A stretch of 64,000 bases of DNA, from the NCBI RefSeq assembly GCF_019097595.1, contig NC_080715.1:27750855-27814854 (forward strand), written 5' to 3'. The stretch comes from Hemibagrus wyckioides (Eukaryota; Chordata; Actinopteri; Siluriformes; Bagridae). The translations under genes and the position numbers were made by a program. Shown here in pieces: positions 49,055-61,532 of the stretch. The notes beneath the pieces are model-generated. The model was not told where the DNA came from, did no database searches, and saw only the letters and a list, made by a program, of their open reading frames with translations. The first letter of the stretch is position 1; the number at the start of each line of letters is the position of its first letter.

Positions 49055-49350
49055 AATTTATTGTATCCTTATTAGAAACACCTTAACACCTGTCCATTTA
49101 TTCAATTATCCAATCAGGCGATCAGGTTTTAGCAGCACTATGAAAAAAAACATATAGCTACATATCAAGAGCAGCATGTGGCATTGCTAGTGACAGATGG
49201 ACTGGTTTGAGTCTTGCAGAAACTGCTGATCTCCTGGGATTTTCATAAATAATCAGAATTGTGTTGTACAACTCAAATCGTATTGTTATCTATTGTGTTG
49301 TGCTTGTCATAGTTTCTAGAGATTAAGACAGAATTGCTATGGTTTACACA
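49055..49350 (+). mobile_element. Tc1-like element relic, 5' end
   Basis: 'ttattagaaacacctt' followed by 'acctgtccatttattcaatt' and 'atccaatcag' is the start of a fish Tc1-like transposon. 'gatggactggtttgagtctt' and 'gcagaaactgctgatctcct' follow, from the transposase N-terminal coding part, and near 49310 'agtttctagagattaa'. The coding part is short, frame-broken and ends without a catalytic domain. Confidence 0.7.
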
Positions 49351-49574
49351 TTACCAATCATTTTTTTCCTCTTGTGTACTAAAATGCCTAAAAAAAAGAG
49401 ATTGGAAGCTAAAAGTAGAATATTTGCATTCTTGCTGAGCCAGATTTAGCATATAATGCTATTCAGATCAATGCTTAAGGGCTAGCATATAAGATTTGGT
49501 TGTAACTAGCTAGTAGCAGAGGGTTTTTTTTTTTTTTTAAACACTAGCTTATAAACATGGCATTGGCACTGGGT

Positions 49575-50170
49575 TGTAGTTCCAGCTTGTTAAGTTAAAA
49601 TAACAAGTTAAATTAGATCCAGTCATTAAGTTGTTGATTAGCCTGTTAGCTGGATTGCTGGTTATTTAAAGAAGATGAAAAAAACAGAGTACAAATAAAC
49701 AGCAACTGGGCAAGTGAAGAGTCATTTTGTAATCTTCATCCACTGGTTCCTGACTGACGGGGGTGGAATATGATTAATTAGCTGGTGTAGTAAATGTTGA
49801 ACTAATTTCTTCTCAGATGCTTTTCTGATCATCATGGTTTAAAAGAGTGGTTATTTGAGGTAATGTCGACCTCTTGACCTCTACTTCCTCTGACTGCTTT
49901 AAGTAATAAGTTGTTTCCTTCCACATAGCTTATTTTTTGGTATTTTGCTCCATTTTGGGTAACTTCCAGAGAAAATCTGTGAAAATCCCAAGAGATCAAA
50001 CCCTCCCTCTGGCACTAACAGCTATACCATACTCTGTCAATGTGGTCACATTTTCTCCCACTCTCATGCTTTGATGTAAACATTAGCTGAAGTTTTTGAT
50101 TGGCTGCTTGGACAATTGCAGGTATGGTTAGGTGTACAGATATTCCTAAAGTAATCAAATGGATGGAAAA
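49575..50170 (-). mobile_element. Tc1-like composite relic, copy 1
   Basis: The right part (49935-50170) is the reverse complement of the Tc1-like 5' end and N-terminal coding region ('gtgaaaatcccaagagatca', 'ctggcactaacagctatacc', 'gctgaagtttttgattggct'). The middle (49800-49920) matches the next coding part ('cttctcagatgcttttctga', 'aaaagagtggttatttgagg'). The left part (49575-49740) carries text shared with 51485-51720, including 'ccagtcattaagttgttga'. Frames are broken throughout. Confidence 0.65.
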
Positions 50171-50517
50171 TCAAGTCTTTATAAGTAGTTTTTTTTATAT
50201 TTGTGCCAGATGTTATAGTTAATCCTGTACTTTGCACTGCAGTGCAGAACTAGACTGGAAATGAACTTTCAAGCTTTCTGGTCAGCTTAGAAACATTTGG
50301 TGAGCTACAGTAGGCAAATTCTGAGGTCAAAAGGATATTGTTCACTAATTCAGTTAGCAAAATAGATGTGGGACTAATCGCCAACTCCTAATAAAATGGC
50401 CCTTTCTAATCTCTCTCTCTCTCTGTCTGTTCATCTTTCTTTCTTTCTGTCCTTCTCTCTGTTGCTCTCTCTTTCTCTGTTTTTTTATCTTTCTTTCTCT
50501 CTGTCCCTCTCTCTGTT

Positions 50518-50566
<49 letters not shown>

Positions 50567-51484
50567 AAGTTTAGTGTTCAAAAGTGTGCTTTATTGGCTT
50601 GACTGTTTTAACAATATTAAAATGAATCAACAAGCACTATCAACAAATAAAGGAAAATGTACATACATACACACACTATAAATATGGAGTTTGTTCAGTC
50701 TCTTTAATCTGTTCAGGTGGAAAAGTATACTTGGCTTTTCATGGATCACAAACAAACAGTTTGCTGTCTGGTATGTCAGATAAAATTGTGCCTCTCGGGC
50801 CAATAGCAGCATAAAAGACAATACAGAGGCTTTATGCTGACAAGTCCAAGACAAGACAAGACAAGAGCCTTGTGCAAAACTACAGCATTAATAGATAGAC
50901 AAGTACAGAACAATACAATAAATGCACAGGACAATAAAAACACAGATCACGCCGACTGCACTGAGCCACATCGGGGATAAATGGGGCAGTGATGGCTTAT
51001 GAACTATCTTGCCTGCCGAGAGCAAAATAGCGCATACAAACGCAGACCGCAGTAGTAATCAATAGTCACTTCTTTTGAACTCAGCACTCAATTGAGTTCA
51101 AAAGAATTCGATATTAATGCTGGGACTCCCCCAGCCATGGACAGTGCATAACATAGCTGCTACTTAAATCTGAATCACATTAATGGAGAGAATCAGAGCA
51201 CTATTTGTTAAATGAAACTTGATTTCCAGATCCATTAATCGATATATTTCTCTATTTTTCCCACCTTCATAGTCTAATAAAAGAAAAAAAAAACTTAAAT
51301 GGTTTTTATTGAACAATTTATGTACATAATTTTGGCTTAAAATTGATTTACTTTATTTAAGTTTAGTTAGAAATGTGCTTTGAGCTGTTTATGTTTCAAA
51401 AATATTAAATATAAAATATAAACCTTGAAATATTAGCAATTAGAGAGTTTTATTGTCCTTCGAGCCTAACTGTACAGTTTTGGT
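50171..51484. other. Non-coding stretch with CT microsatellite
   Basis: CT-rich tract at 50409-50568 with CTTT and CTGT interruptions, and a short ACAAG run at 50847-50870. No gene recognised. Confidence 0.55.
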
Positions 51485-51920
51485 GTGTAAGTGCAAAGCT
51501 CTCCAAGTTAAATTGGTTCCAGTCATTAAGTTGTTGAAAAAAACAAAAAACAAAAAAAAGCAAAAAGTTGTTGAAAAAAATATAAATATATATAAAATAC
51601 AGGAATCTGAAAATACAGTAAGTACAAAATTGTTGTTCCAATCCTCAACTGCCCAATTGTAGTGTACTTCAATTGGTCAGTTGAAGATTGGAACAACAAT
51701 GCCGGATGTAATCTTCCTCTGTCCAGTTTTGGTGCATCAATGCCCTTTGATGCTTGGCTGGAGTATGATTAGCTCAGATGTAGAAGATCTGCCTCAAGGT
51801 TTGATGTTTTGTTGATTCTGAGTTGCTTTTCTGCTTGGAATCTAGCCCTCCTGTCAGCTCACACCAGTAAGATCATTCTCCTCTGAACACTTTCAGTAAC
51901 CAAAACGAAACAAAATAGTA
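51485..51920 (-). mobile_element. Tc1-like composite relic, copy 2
   Basis: Shares 'ccagtcattaagttgttga' and the later 'gtaatcttc', 'gagtatgattag' and 'gcttttctgc' words with 49575-49860 in the same order. 51740-51905 reads on the minus strand as part of a Tc1-like transposase linker region ('gatctgcctcaaggtttgat', 'cctcctgtcagctcacacca'). A hairpin of Tc1-derived sequence lies at 51632-51697. Confidence 0.65.
51632..51697. other. 28-bp inverted repeat hairpin
   Basis: Arms 51632-51659 and 51670-51697 are complementary at 26 of 28 positions with a 10-base loop ('tagtgtactt'). The arm sequence, ending 'gttgaagattggaacaac' on the right, resembles transposase coding DNA of the surrounding Tc1-like relic, so the hairpin is probably two opposed copies of the same short segment. 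Confidence 0.85.
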
Positions 51921-52192
51921 TTCTCCAAGGCTTCCCTATCATTATGTGTGAAATTGACACGATACAATCAACACCATGTAAGTGGCAGTGCACAATAAAC
52001 ATCACAACAAGTATTACTGTATAATAATGAGCACAAAGGCATTAAATAAATACAATGCACCCTAATACACTGGTGGTACATAGACACAGCTAGCAGCATA
52101 AAGATCCCTCAAGATGGTTGCTCTCTCTGTGTGTGATGAAAATAAAAATGGAACAGTGTGTGTGAGAATGTTAACAGTATGTTTGGTAATCC
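51921..52192. other. Unique non-coding stretch
   Basis: No gene or recognised repeat is seen. Confidence 0.5.
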
Positions 52193-52430
52193 ATCCATTC
52201 ATCTTCTGGACTGTTTATCCAACACAAGGTCATGGGGTACAAGAAAGGAGATCACCCTGGATGGGGTGCCAACCAATCACAAGACACACTATGGATGTCT
52301 TTGACCTGGAAGAAATCGGACTACACAGAAGAAACCTTTGAGTATACAAACTCTGGACAGAGACGTTGATTGAACCCCCAAACCTGGAGATCAGAGGCAA
52401 ATGTGCTAACCACAAAGCCACTGTACCTCC
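52193..52430 (-). repeat. tRNA-type SINE relic (family C)
   Basis: 'caacacaaggtcatggggta', 'gatggggtgccaaccaatca', 'tttgacctggaagaaatcgg' and a head with 'tgctaaccacaaagccac'. The B-box sense lies in 'gattgaaccccc'. Antisense, moderately preserved. Confidence 0.75.
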
Positions 52431-53089
52431 CCCAGGTTAGCTAATGAGAGAGAAAATGATAAAGAGATGGAGCAGGTAGTGGTTAAAGTGGCTGGTGTGT
52501 GCTGGGGTTCTTCGGGTGTCCACTAATTCAGATGAAAGTGGGAAGCAGACAGGTTATTATTGAGGGAGCAGACAGGTAGAAGCTGTTGCAAAATCTGGAA
52601 TGTTGTGTTGGGGTCCTCTCAGTCCAAACAGCTGACCTTCTGCTGCAGTGTTTGTGCTATATGTCCAGTATCAGGGACAGAGAAGCTCTCATGATTTTTT
52701 CACTACCCATCTGAAGTCTGATTGAACTTCTCAGACTTCTCAGATGCTATGTAGAAAGTGCTGAGAAAATGAGAAGAGGGCATAAAAATGGAGGAACTAC
52801 TGGACTTTTCTGACCAATGGCATGGAGTCAGACATGTGCAGTCTATTAACTATAAACTAACTATCTCTAGAGGTATTAGCCTGGTCAGTGTCCTTAAACA
52901 CACCAGACATCTGCTTCGTTTTGCTACTTCAGTATTCAGTATATCAGGATGGTTGAGCTGACACCAACTGTCTTATTGTTGTTGCTGATTATTCACAAAA
53001 ACCTCATTTTACATCTTTGCATCTTTTTACAGCTTTACAGAAATATAGAAACATAGAATAAATATTATATTCAAGTTTAAAATTAAATT
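52431..53089. other. Unique non-coding stretch
   Basis: No gene or recognised repeat is seen. Confidence 0.5.
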
Positions 53090-53215
53090 AATATTTTATC
53101 CATAATGAGCCTGAGGTGATGGTGGTGAGGAAAAACTCCCTGAGATGATATGAGGAAGAAACCTTGAGAGGAACCAGGCTCAGAAGGGAACCTCATCCTC
53201 ATTTGCATTAATGTA
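53090..53215 (+). repeat. Dispersed fish repeat E, copy 2
   Basis: 'gtgaggaaaaactccctgag', 'atgatatgaggaagaaacct' and 'tgagaggaaccaggctcaga' form the core of a repeat also present in antisense at 30190-30300. It is widely found in fish genomes as far as I recall. It has no coding capacity. Confidence 0.7.
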
Positions 53216-55045
53216 AATGTAAATAATGTCCTATATTATATCTATTTCTTGTCAAGTGGAAGAGCTCCTGAGGAACTTAATAGGTCAGCATAACAAATTC
53301 CTTCCTGGTGAAGTATTCAAAAGTCTTCTTCATATCTCAGGAATGCTGGATATGAGGTTGGAATAATCCCAGTTCAATCCCAGGTATTATGCGCACACAT
53401 TCACACACATAGGAATAATTTAGCATAGAGAAGCCACTTATCAGTATGTTCTGAGAGGTGGGAAGAGACCAGATGACCCAGATGAAACCCACGTTGACTT
53501 TCAGAAGGGAATGTGAAACGTTAGAAATGGAGAAAAAAACCATTTAACAGTTAACCATTTGTTCAAACCCCCAAACACACACCCGAACCTCATCCTGACA
53601 GACCTGCATATGTGTATTTTAAAATTAAGACTCAGACAAACAAGAAAGAAAGTGAGACTCACAAAATGAAACTAAAATTCACTCCACACTTTTTTTCTTT
53701 TTTTTTTTTTGTCTTACATAATTGTCAGGTGTTTGGCAGGACACAATGACAGTCCCTGTATTTTTTTTTTAAATATTCAGGTTGTGTGAAATCAGCAAGA
53801 GGACTACAACAGCTGCATTTTCCGTCTCGCCGGACAAAAAGAAAACACACTTTCTTCCACAAGGTCAACCTGAAAAGCAACATATCTGTACCGATGGCAG
53901 GTTTCTTTTCTTTCATATCACTCCACACTTTAGTGAGCTTATTGTAAATGTCCACAGCACAAAGCAGGCTAAGTGTCATCTCTCCGTTTGTCAAGCTTTT
54001 ATGTATGATTTCTGATGTAGCTTAGTTTCTGTGCTATTATAGTCCTTCAATACAGGTCTGTGACATATTGATCTTAGTGTAAGTACTTTCTTTGAGCAGG
54101 CAGCGTGTTACATTTACCTTGGTAAAGTGTGGGTTTGTAATGTATTCAATGGGTTCACAATGAAGAAACAACCGCTGATACCATGTAGAAAATACAGCAC
54201 AATATGAATACACTATATTCTGAATACACTATATTCTGAGCCATTCAACATGCTCACAAGTGTGTGTGTGTGTGTGTGTAGAAAAGGTGTACATAGGAGA
54301 TAAAGTCTCATGGTCATATGCCCTTGAGTGGATTTTTAATAGGCGTATGAATGTGTGTGTAAGTCCATGCTGCATTTCTCAGTGTGAGGATAGACAGATT
54401 ATCTGCATGATGCTTGGTTAGAACTGAGATAATCCCAGACTTCCGATAAACCTGCCGAGAACACAGATTGGGAATTTTCTTTATCCTCTGTAATTGAAAT
54501 CAGATTGAATCGACCAAGTTCCAATTGATTTATTTGAGAATCTGAGGTTGCGTGGATTTTTCAAAATTTCCAAAATTGGGAATTAGGCTAAAGTGTTTTT
54601 TGGTGGGAAATAAAAAACAACAGGGAATTCCTGGAACAAATACAAAAGCGTATTTGTATTTGACTGAATAAAACAAGTGACTCACACCTGCACGGATAAG
54701 TGCTATGCTTGTTCCTTACCCTTTACCACCTAATAAGGTGGTAGATATGAGAAAATAACATCGAGTTAATGAGGAGGAAATCAGATGCTATCAGCAGCCA
54801 AATGCTTGGATCTTTTATGTTTAAAGATTACATTAGGAAGTACACTTTGGGCATATCTTCAAGCCATAAAGCCATAAAGAGGCTGACTCATAGGGTAACC
54901 ATTAAAATGTGTATTAAAATGTTTTATAATAACACATATATAACTATATAAATATATACATATAATGCATTTAATACGTTTAATCTAATTGAATACATTG
55001 AAATTGAATCTAAGCATTTTGCATTTAACAACTTGCTACATCCAA

Positions 55046-55084
<39 letters not shown>

Positions 55085-55125
55085 CTACAGTGTTCCAATA
55101 GAGTAACAGAGACATGATGGTGGCT
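53216..55125. other. Unique AT-rich non-coding stretch
   Basis: No gene recognised. GT runs at 54258-54279 and 55050-55082. Opposed frames at 53725-54015 overlap on the two strands and have no recognisable domain. Confidence 0.5.
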
Positions 55126-55520
55126 AACAGCAACCCAACGAAGCAGAGCAGAGTCGCTCCAAACAGACATCAATAATGGATAAAATCCAGCTTCTAAGGC
55201 TCACACAGCAGGAGGACGATAACACAACCCCGTCTGCAGCCCTAAGCCTCCAGACAAAGGGCGAGCAGCACATGATCCTGACCCCCTGCACCTCCTTATC
55301 CGGACTCGCGAGACATTTTGGGACTTAGCCGGCCGTTTAATCTTTAATGCCTGTGGAAGCCATGAGGAATGCTAATTTCTGAGGCCTGCCACCAATTTCC
55401 CTTTCTTTTTTGTTCTACGGTTCCCTGAAATTACAAATCTCTGTTCCCTATGGTCCCATTTAGTTGTGCACACTACAGCTGAGGACAATTAGACACAGGA
55501 AAGCGACAGGGGGCAAAAAA
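55126..55520. other. Candidate conserved non-coding block
   Basis: Balanced composition in an AT-rich setting, no repeat, and several transcription-factor-like words (ATTA/TAAT, 'cctttaatctttaatgcc'-type, 'ctaatttct'). It resembles fish developmental enhancers in texture only. Conservation cannot be judged from one sequence. Confidence 0.25.
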
Positions 55521-57079
55521 AATCAGACTTGGGCAAGAAGTTTTTGAGGATGAAGGCGAGAGGAGTCTAAAGTGATGTGAGTAAGTAGATTAGGAAAGGG
55601 GTTAAAATTTAAGTGAGGATAAAAGATGATGGAAATTTTTTTTTTTAAATTTCCCACCCTTTTCTGCACCTGAATGTAATTTTACCAGTTCAGGTTTCAT
55701 CAGCTTGTCTAGTCTAATCTCAAAAACTGATCCATGTTGCACTTATTCAGTATTAATAAAAAGTTTAAACTCTAATCCCAGCAGAATACCTGTCAGATTG
55801 TTTTGCGCACTGTTTGCATAACATTTTCTGTATTTTTCCCTTATTATGGTGAATATTCCATGCAAAGTATAACACTGTGTTAATTGTTGTCTCCTATTAA
55901 TTACTGCCACATAAACACCTGATTATGAGTTCATTTTTTATGACTCTATGTATTATGTCCTTTTTTTGTAAATAATGATTTGAACATTGAAAAGCATTGA
56001 ATATTAATCGAGGAAAAAAAAATAATAATTAAAAAAAGGATGCTTTTTAATAGCTGATCAAATAAAAACAGTTATTATGGATATGGAAACTGACTGCATG
56101 TGCACTTATGCTAGAAATCTAATAAGTTACTTAAATTTTTTAAAATGACAAAATAATTTTAATAGCTTTGTCAATTAATTAATTGCTCAATGATGTAAAG
56201 CCAAGCCAAGCAAAGTAAATGCTACAACACACACTTAGTGTTTAACCCTTGTGTGGCAAATTAACAACTTATAAAGTTTAATAAAGAAAAAATATAGAAA
56301 AATCTGTCTTGGCTCATTTACTGTGACCCACGTGTGCAACAACAAAACAATTTAAACACACATCCTACAACTCTCTAAACATGGTAATGAGATCCTGGGA
56401 AAGACATGACACACATAACGACATGACACACATGACGTAACACACTTGCGTCATATCCAGAAAGCTCCTCAACATCTGTAGTCATAGTGAGAAGGATTAA
56501 ATACATTTTTGTTGTCCCTATGTGGTGTGTGTGTCTGTGTATGCATCTGTGAACATTTTAACTTCAGCATTGTAGGTTGCTAGAATTTTTTTTTTTTTTT
56601 ACGATTTAACTCCTCCCTCTGTGTGTTAGACACTTTATATAATGTGAATATTTTTTAATTAATTTGTGTGCAATAATTTTTCAGTGCAGTAAATTGTTAT
56701 CTGTGCAATAAATTGTGTAACTTTAATCATTAAAGTCTGACATCTTCCTGCCTTCTCTTTTATACTTTTATTAAAAGTTTTTATTAATTCTTATTTTTAA
56801 TTTTAATTTTCTTTTACTTGCATAGTTCTGTGAGCAACTGCAACTTAACAATTTCATATAAAAAATAACATATTCTGATTTTTATTCTGATACCAAAAAT
56901 AGATATACAAACTTCTACTCAACTTTATTATGCTAGTTACTAGATAATTAGCATAATGAGCGGGTGGACAGGCGGATGGTGGATATAGCATAACCAATAC
57001 TGCACACAGATCCCTCCATCAGTCACCTGCTAGATCCCCATTCCCATATTGCCACACATATTGTATTGACATTCCCACT
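55521..57079. other. AT-rich non-coding stretch
   Basis: No gene recognised. Poly-T near 56587-56600 and AT-rich throughout. Confidence 0.5.
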
Positions 57080-57420
57080 GTGTCCCAGATAATAATCATG
57101 TTGTCCTGATTCATCAAGACATTATAATCAGTCATTTTAATAACAAGATGCATATGACAGGATTAAGAGTCGTGAGCGTCTCGGAATTAATCATCGTATT
57201 ACCGTGCCCAGCTCCCTGTCAGAGGTACTAACGAGAATGAGCTCATCGAACCCTGCTTCTTCCCTTAATACCTTATTGAGCAGATCAGCTGCCTGAATCT
57301 CAGAGGGATGATCCTAATTGCTAGCATCTCTGATTAGAACAATAGGGAGACAGGAAGCCCTGCCAGTCAATTAATGACACGCTTTATCTTCCAGAGAAAC
57401 GGACTGGATGGGGAGAAGGA
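57080..57420. other. Candidate conserved non-coding block
   Basis: About 340 bases free of repeats, with repeated homeobox-like words ('gaattaatca', 'cctaattgc', 'caattaatgac') and balanced composition. No frame is long enough to suggest an exon. The call rests on composition and word content. Confidence 0.3.
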
Positions 57421-58105
57421 TGTAGTGGAGAGAGGAAGGAAAAGTGGATGCATTGCCTCATGGGGTGACACAATGTTGTGTTTGTGTGTGACATTTATGG
57501 AAAAGTGGAAAAGGGGGTGATCTTTTGTTCTTGTAAAGCCCCTGTGCTTTTTAATAATTCACTACTGGCTTTTTCCTTTGCCATCTCATTCTCTCTGTCT
57601 CTTTATTCTTATTTGCTCCATTTTGGCAAGCTACACTGAGAGCCACTCAGTAGTGTGTTACCTCACATTGTCTTTATTTCTTTTAACCTCAGAGTCACAT
57701 TATAGCTGTATATGTGATTGGATGTAACCAAATATTCAGATATCAGATCATATGAGCTAAACGAATAATGTGAGCTTGCAAACAAGTGCAGGATAAAAAA
57801 TAAAAAAGATGTTCATTAATGCGGCTATAAAGCAAAGTCTTTACTGATTGCTTCTTAAGGATATAACAAAATAAATAAATACGTTAGATAAACCGGGGTC
57901 ACACTTTTTATCTGTCAGTCTCTGCTCCAATAGCTCAACTTAAATATTGCAATGCAGAATTCTAGAAATAAAACTGCATTTGTTCTAAATTTCCAAAATT
58001 ACAAACCGGTCTGAAATTTACAAACACATTTACGCTTTTATTTATAGAGCATCAGCTCCATATAGCCTACGCAGTTCAACCATACTCATATCTTTGCTAT
58101 ATATC

Positions 58106-58177
<72 letters not shown>

Positions 58178-58919
58178 TATACACACACAATAAATAATTA
58201 ACCCCCCAAGCCCCAAGGCCACATATGATGTTCCATAATATGTCAAGTTAAGACACTTTGACTTTTATTTGTGGTAAAAAATAAGCACCATGTCATTTCA
58301 GCACTTGAGTGTATAGCTATGTCCGGCTTCACTGCAGTAATAAAGCTATTAACAGAGAGGATGAGGGCGAAGAAATGAAACGCACAGCTGCCAGTACAGT
58401 GTCATAAGACAGCTGTACACACTCAGCAGAGATTGTTAATGCCACAATGATTTCCTAACCAGTGTCACACATTTCATCAGACAGAAAGATGGAAAATAAA
58501 TAAAAATCTGCAAATGGTGTGAGAGACTTGGATTTAAATATGAACGTAGACATAGGGTCTTCAACAAAATCATAGTATCATAACACACACAGGAGTTCAT
58601 ATTTCCCTGGAGTAATGTGTATTTTTTTTTTTGGAGTGTCTCCTTGCAGTGTAGTGTCATATTGCTTTGTAAGCATTCGCACCAAATTAGCTTTTAGTTG
58701 CTCATAGTTTCCTTCCTGTAGGCTGCTTCACTAATCCATCACTCTCACCCATTACCTACAGGTCACAATGAGCCTCGTCCTCTACAAAGGAGATATGAGA
58801 GGGCAGCCTCATTAGAGTGATTGATCTCTTTCTCTCACACCCACACCCACAACCACCTACATAAATACACACACATGCGCACAGTGCCTGTTGCATATTA
58901 TTGCATCTCCTAAATAAAG
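57421..58919. other. Non-coding stretch with AT microsatellite
   Basis: AT run at about 58107-58180, otherwise unique AT-rich DNA. No gene recognised. Confidence 0.55.
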
Positions 58920-58925
58920 TGTCTG

Positions 58926-58974
<49 letters not shown>

Positions 58975-58985
58975 TTATCTATCTT

Positions 58986-59064
<79 letters not shown>

Positions 59065-59286
59065 GTCTGCCTGTCTGTCTGTCTGTCTGTCTAACATACA
59101 CACACACACACACACATCTCCAACCTTGTAAATTTCAGGGTCACAGTCCACCTTGACTGACCCAGGAAGCCCATGTCAGCATTTATCAAGTGGATAATTA
59201 AAGATTGGAGGGAGGATGGAGGGATCAGAGGTGATATCATTATTTCAGGATGAGTGCTTATGACACGGGCAGAGAGTCTCTCTCTC

Positions 59287-59324
<38 letters not shown>

Positions 59325-59325
59325 T
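58920..59325. repeat. TATC array with TGTC edge and flanking CA runs
   Basis: TATC units (58921-59060) change to TGTC units (59063-59092), followed by CA (59098-59116). A second CA run lies at 59289-59322 after unique sequence. Confidence 0.95.
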
Positions 59326-59684
59326 CCACAATCCCACCATTAAACATTCATTCATTATGGATATATTTGTGCCAATGAGCTCTAATAGTCTGGAGACATG
59401 GTGGGAGAGATGGACAGAGCAGAAGAGAAATAGTTGACAGCTGTAGGAAAAGGAAGAGAAATAATGGGATGCATATAAAGAGACTTCAGTTTTTTTTGTT
59501 ATATTCCGGAAAGATCAGAAAAGTTTGTTATTCCAATCGATATCTTCCATGGTAATTTTTCATTCAAATGAGGCTCTAAACAAGTATGTGACTTTTCTTT
59601 GGTAAAATGGTCAAGAATAGACTCATCAGTGTTTCTTTTTTATCTCTCTTTCTCGATGAAAGCAGCATGTTACTGTCTACTGTT
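59326..59684. other. Unique non-coding stretch
   Basis: No gene or recognised repeat is seen between the two TATC arrays. Confidence 0.5.
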
Positions 59685-59900
<216 letters not shown>

Positions 59901-60943
59901 CTGTTGAATTTTCTCGTCTCTCCTCCACAGCTCACCTTTATTTCATCTCTTTGAAAATAGAAACAACATCGATAGCATGAAGAGTTTCAGACAAGCCAAG
60001 CCCGTCCTCCATTGAGTCAAAGAAAACACACTGTGCCATTTACAGAGAATCTGTTTAAGAAGAGCAAAGAAAATTGTCCCAAAACGCTATCTAAACAAGA
60101 TGAATGAAACTTTTCAAAGTGACTTGGGGGGAAACACAATATCCTTCATAACAGCCTGAGCCCAAACCCGAGCTGATACAAAATAAACACCAAACACTCT
60201 GAGGTTTGAAGCTGGGAGCAATTGTACAGATAGCTTCATATCAGTCCCTTCTGAAATCTCACTCTTTCCACTGAGAAGCTGGAGATACAGCAGCTTTTAT
60301 TACATTAGTTCCAAGTATGTAGGGACTTCCACATGGCTGCTTGGTTAAAAGTGTTGCTGCAGTGTGTATTTTCCTCCTTTATTGCATTGTGTCGGTTATT
60401 AGGAAGCTGCGGTGTTGCTGCGACAATCAATTATCTGCACACTGTTACATCTGTCTTTTTAATGGCAGGTGGTGAAATCAAGACGCCGTGTAGACAATGC
60501 AGAAAAGTTAGACAGTCAGAATACTGGAATCTATCTCTCTCTACTGTACTACACATAAACACACTTCACGTATCCTCGCTGCGTTAATGTAATCACCCGT
60601 CTGCACCGGCCGGCCATATTTCACACACCAGTCCAGAGAAGACGACAGAGCAGTTTCCTCAGAGTTGTCTGGAATCAGAGATAGATGGACTCACTTCGCC
60701 CTTGCACACATAATTCACTACTTAAATACTGCAGATAAACACTCTCGGCATTGTGGGAACTCACTGCCCTTAACTAACGTCTACGTGTTTCTCTCTTCTC
60801 ATGTAAATTCAAATACAGGGAGTTTACGTGAGAAATTACAATGTTTTTCTTCTTTTAGAATGATTTTAGGTTACAGCTACATCTTTTTATTTGTTTACTG
60901 AAAAAATACATTGATGTAATTTTGCATCGTTTTGGCTGTAATA
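59901..60943. other. Unique non-coding stretch
   Basis: No gene recognised. An 84-codon frame at 60333-60587 has no recognisable domain. Composition is slightly more balanced at 60300-60800. Confidence 0.4.
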
Positions 60944-61532
60944 CAGTGGAACCTCGGCATATGAATTTAATTCATTCTGGAGGTGAAGATTTGTATTGTG
61001 AAATGAATTTTCCTATAAGACATAATGTAAATGCAGATAATCTGTTCCAGCCACCCAAAATATGACCAATATTACCAATACGAAGCGTATGTAAACTGTA
61101 TGGCTGCTTACAAAGAACTGACCCAAGCCAAGCATTTTCCATGTCCTCACAGGAAGTCATCCCTCCAAGCTTGGGCTAAAAATAGAACAGACCACCCATA
61201 CCACCAATCTGTCAACACAAAAACACGCCCGAAAAATCACCTAGCTTTTGAACGTTCGTGCTTTTGGTATCGTGGGTTGACTCTATCGAAAACAGCTTTC
61301 ACTGACTGAAAACAAATTCGTAAAATTTGTAAACTTGCTTCAGTTGGCTTCGGTTGGCTTTCCACTGACGCAAACAAGTTTTGAACGTCTCCTGGATGTA
61401 CGTGCAACTTAGCCGGCATTCGGCTAGGTTCAGTTTGGTGCCAATGCGAATTTCTTGAAAATTTCAATTCTTAAGGTGAAAATCCGTAAAAAAAAAAAAA
61501 AAAAAAGGCATTAGCATGCCAAGGTTCCACTG
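60944..61532 (+). mobile_element. TA-flanked MITE (family M), copy 5, best ends
   Basis: Begins 'cagtggaacctcggcatatg' after TA (60942-60943) and ends 'gccaaggttccactg' before TA (61533-61534). It shares the full interior with copies 1 and 3. A poly-A of about 18 bases (61489-61506) has expanded near the right end. It has no coding capacity; the short frames recur in other copies only through DNA similarity. Confidence 0.9.

Noticed and set aside
56238..56500. Second palindromic MITE starting 'tttaacccttgtgtgg'
   Set aside because: The left end resembles known TTAACCC-type ends, but no matching right end was found.
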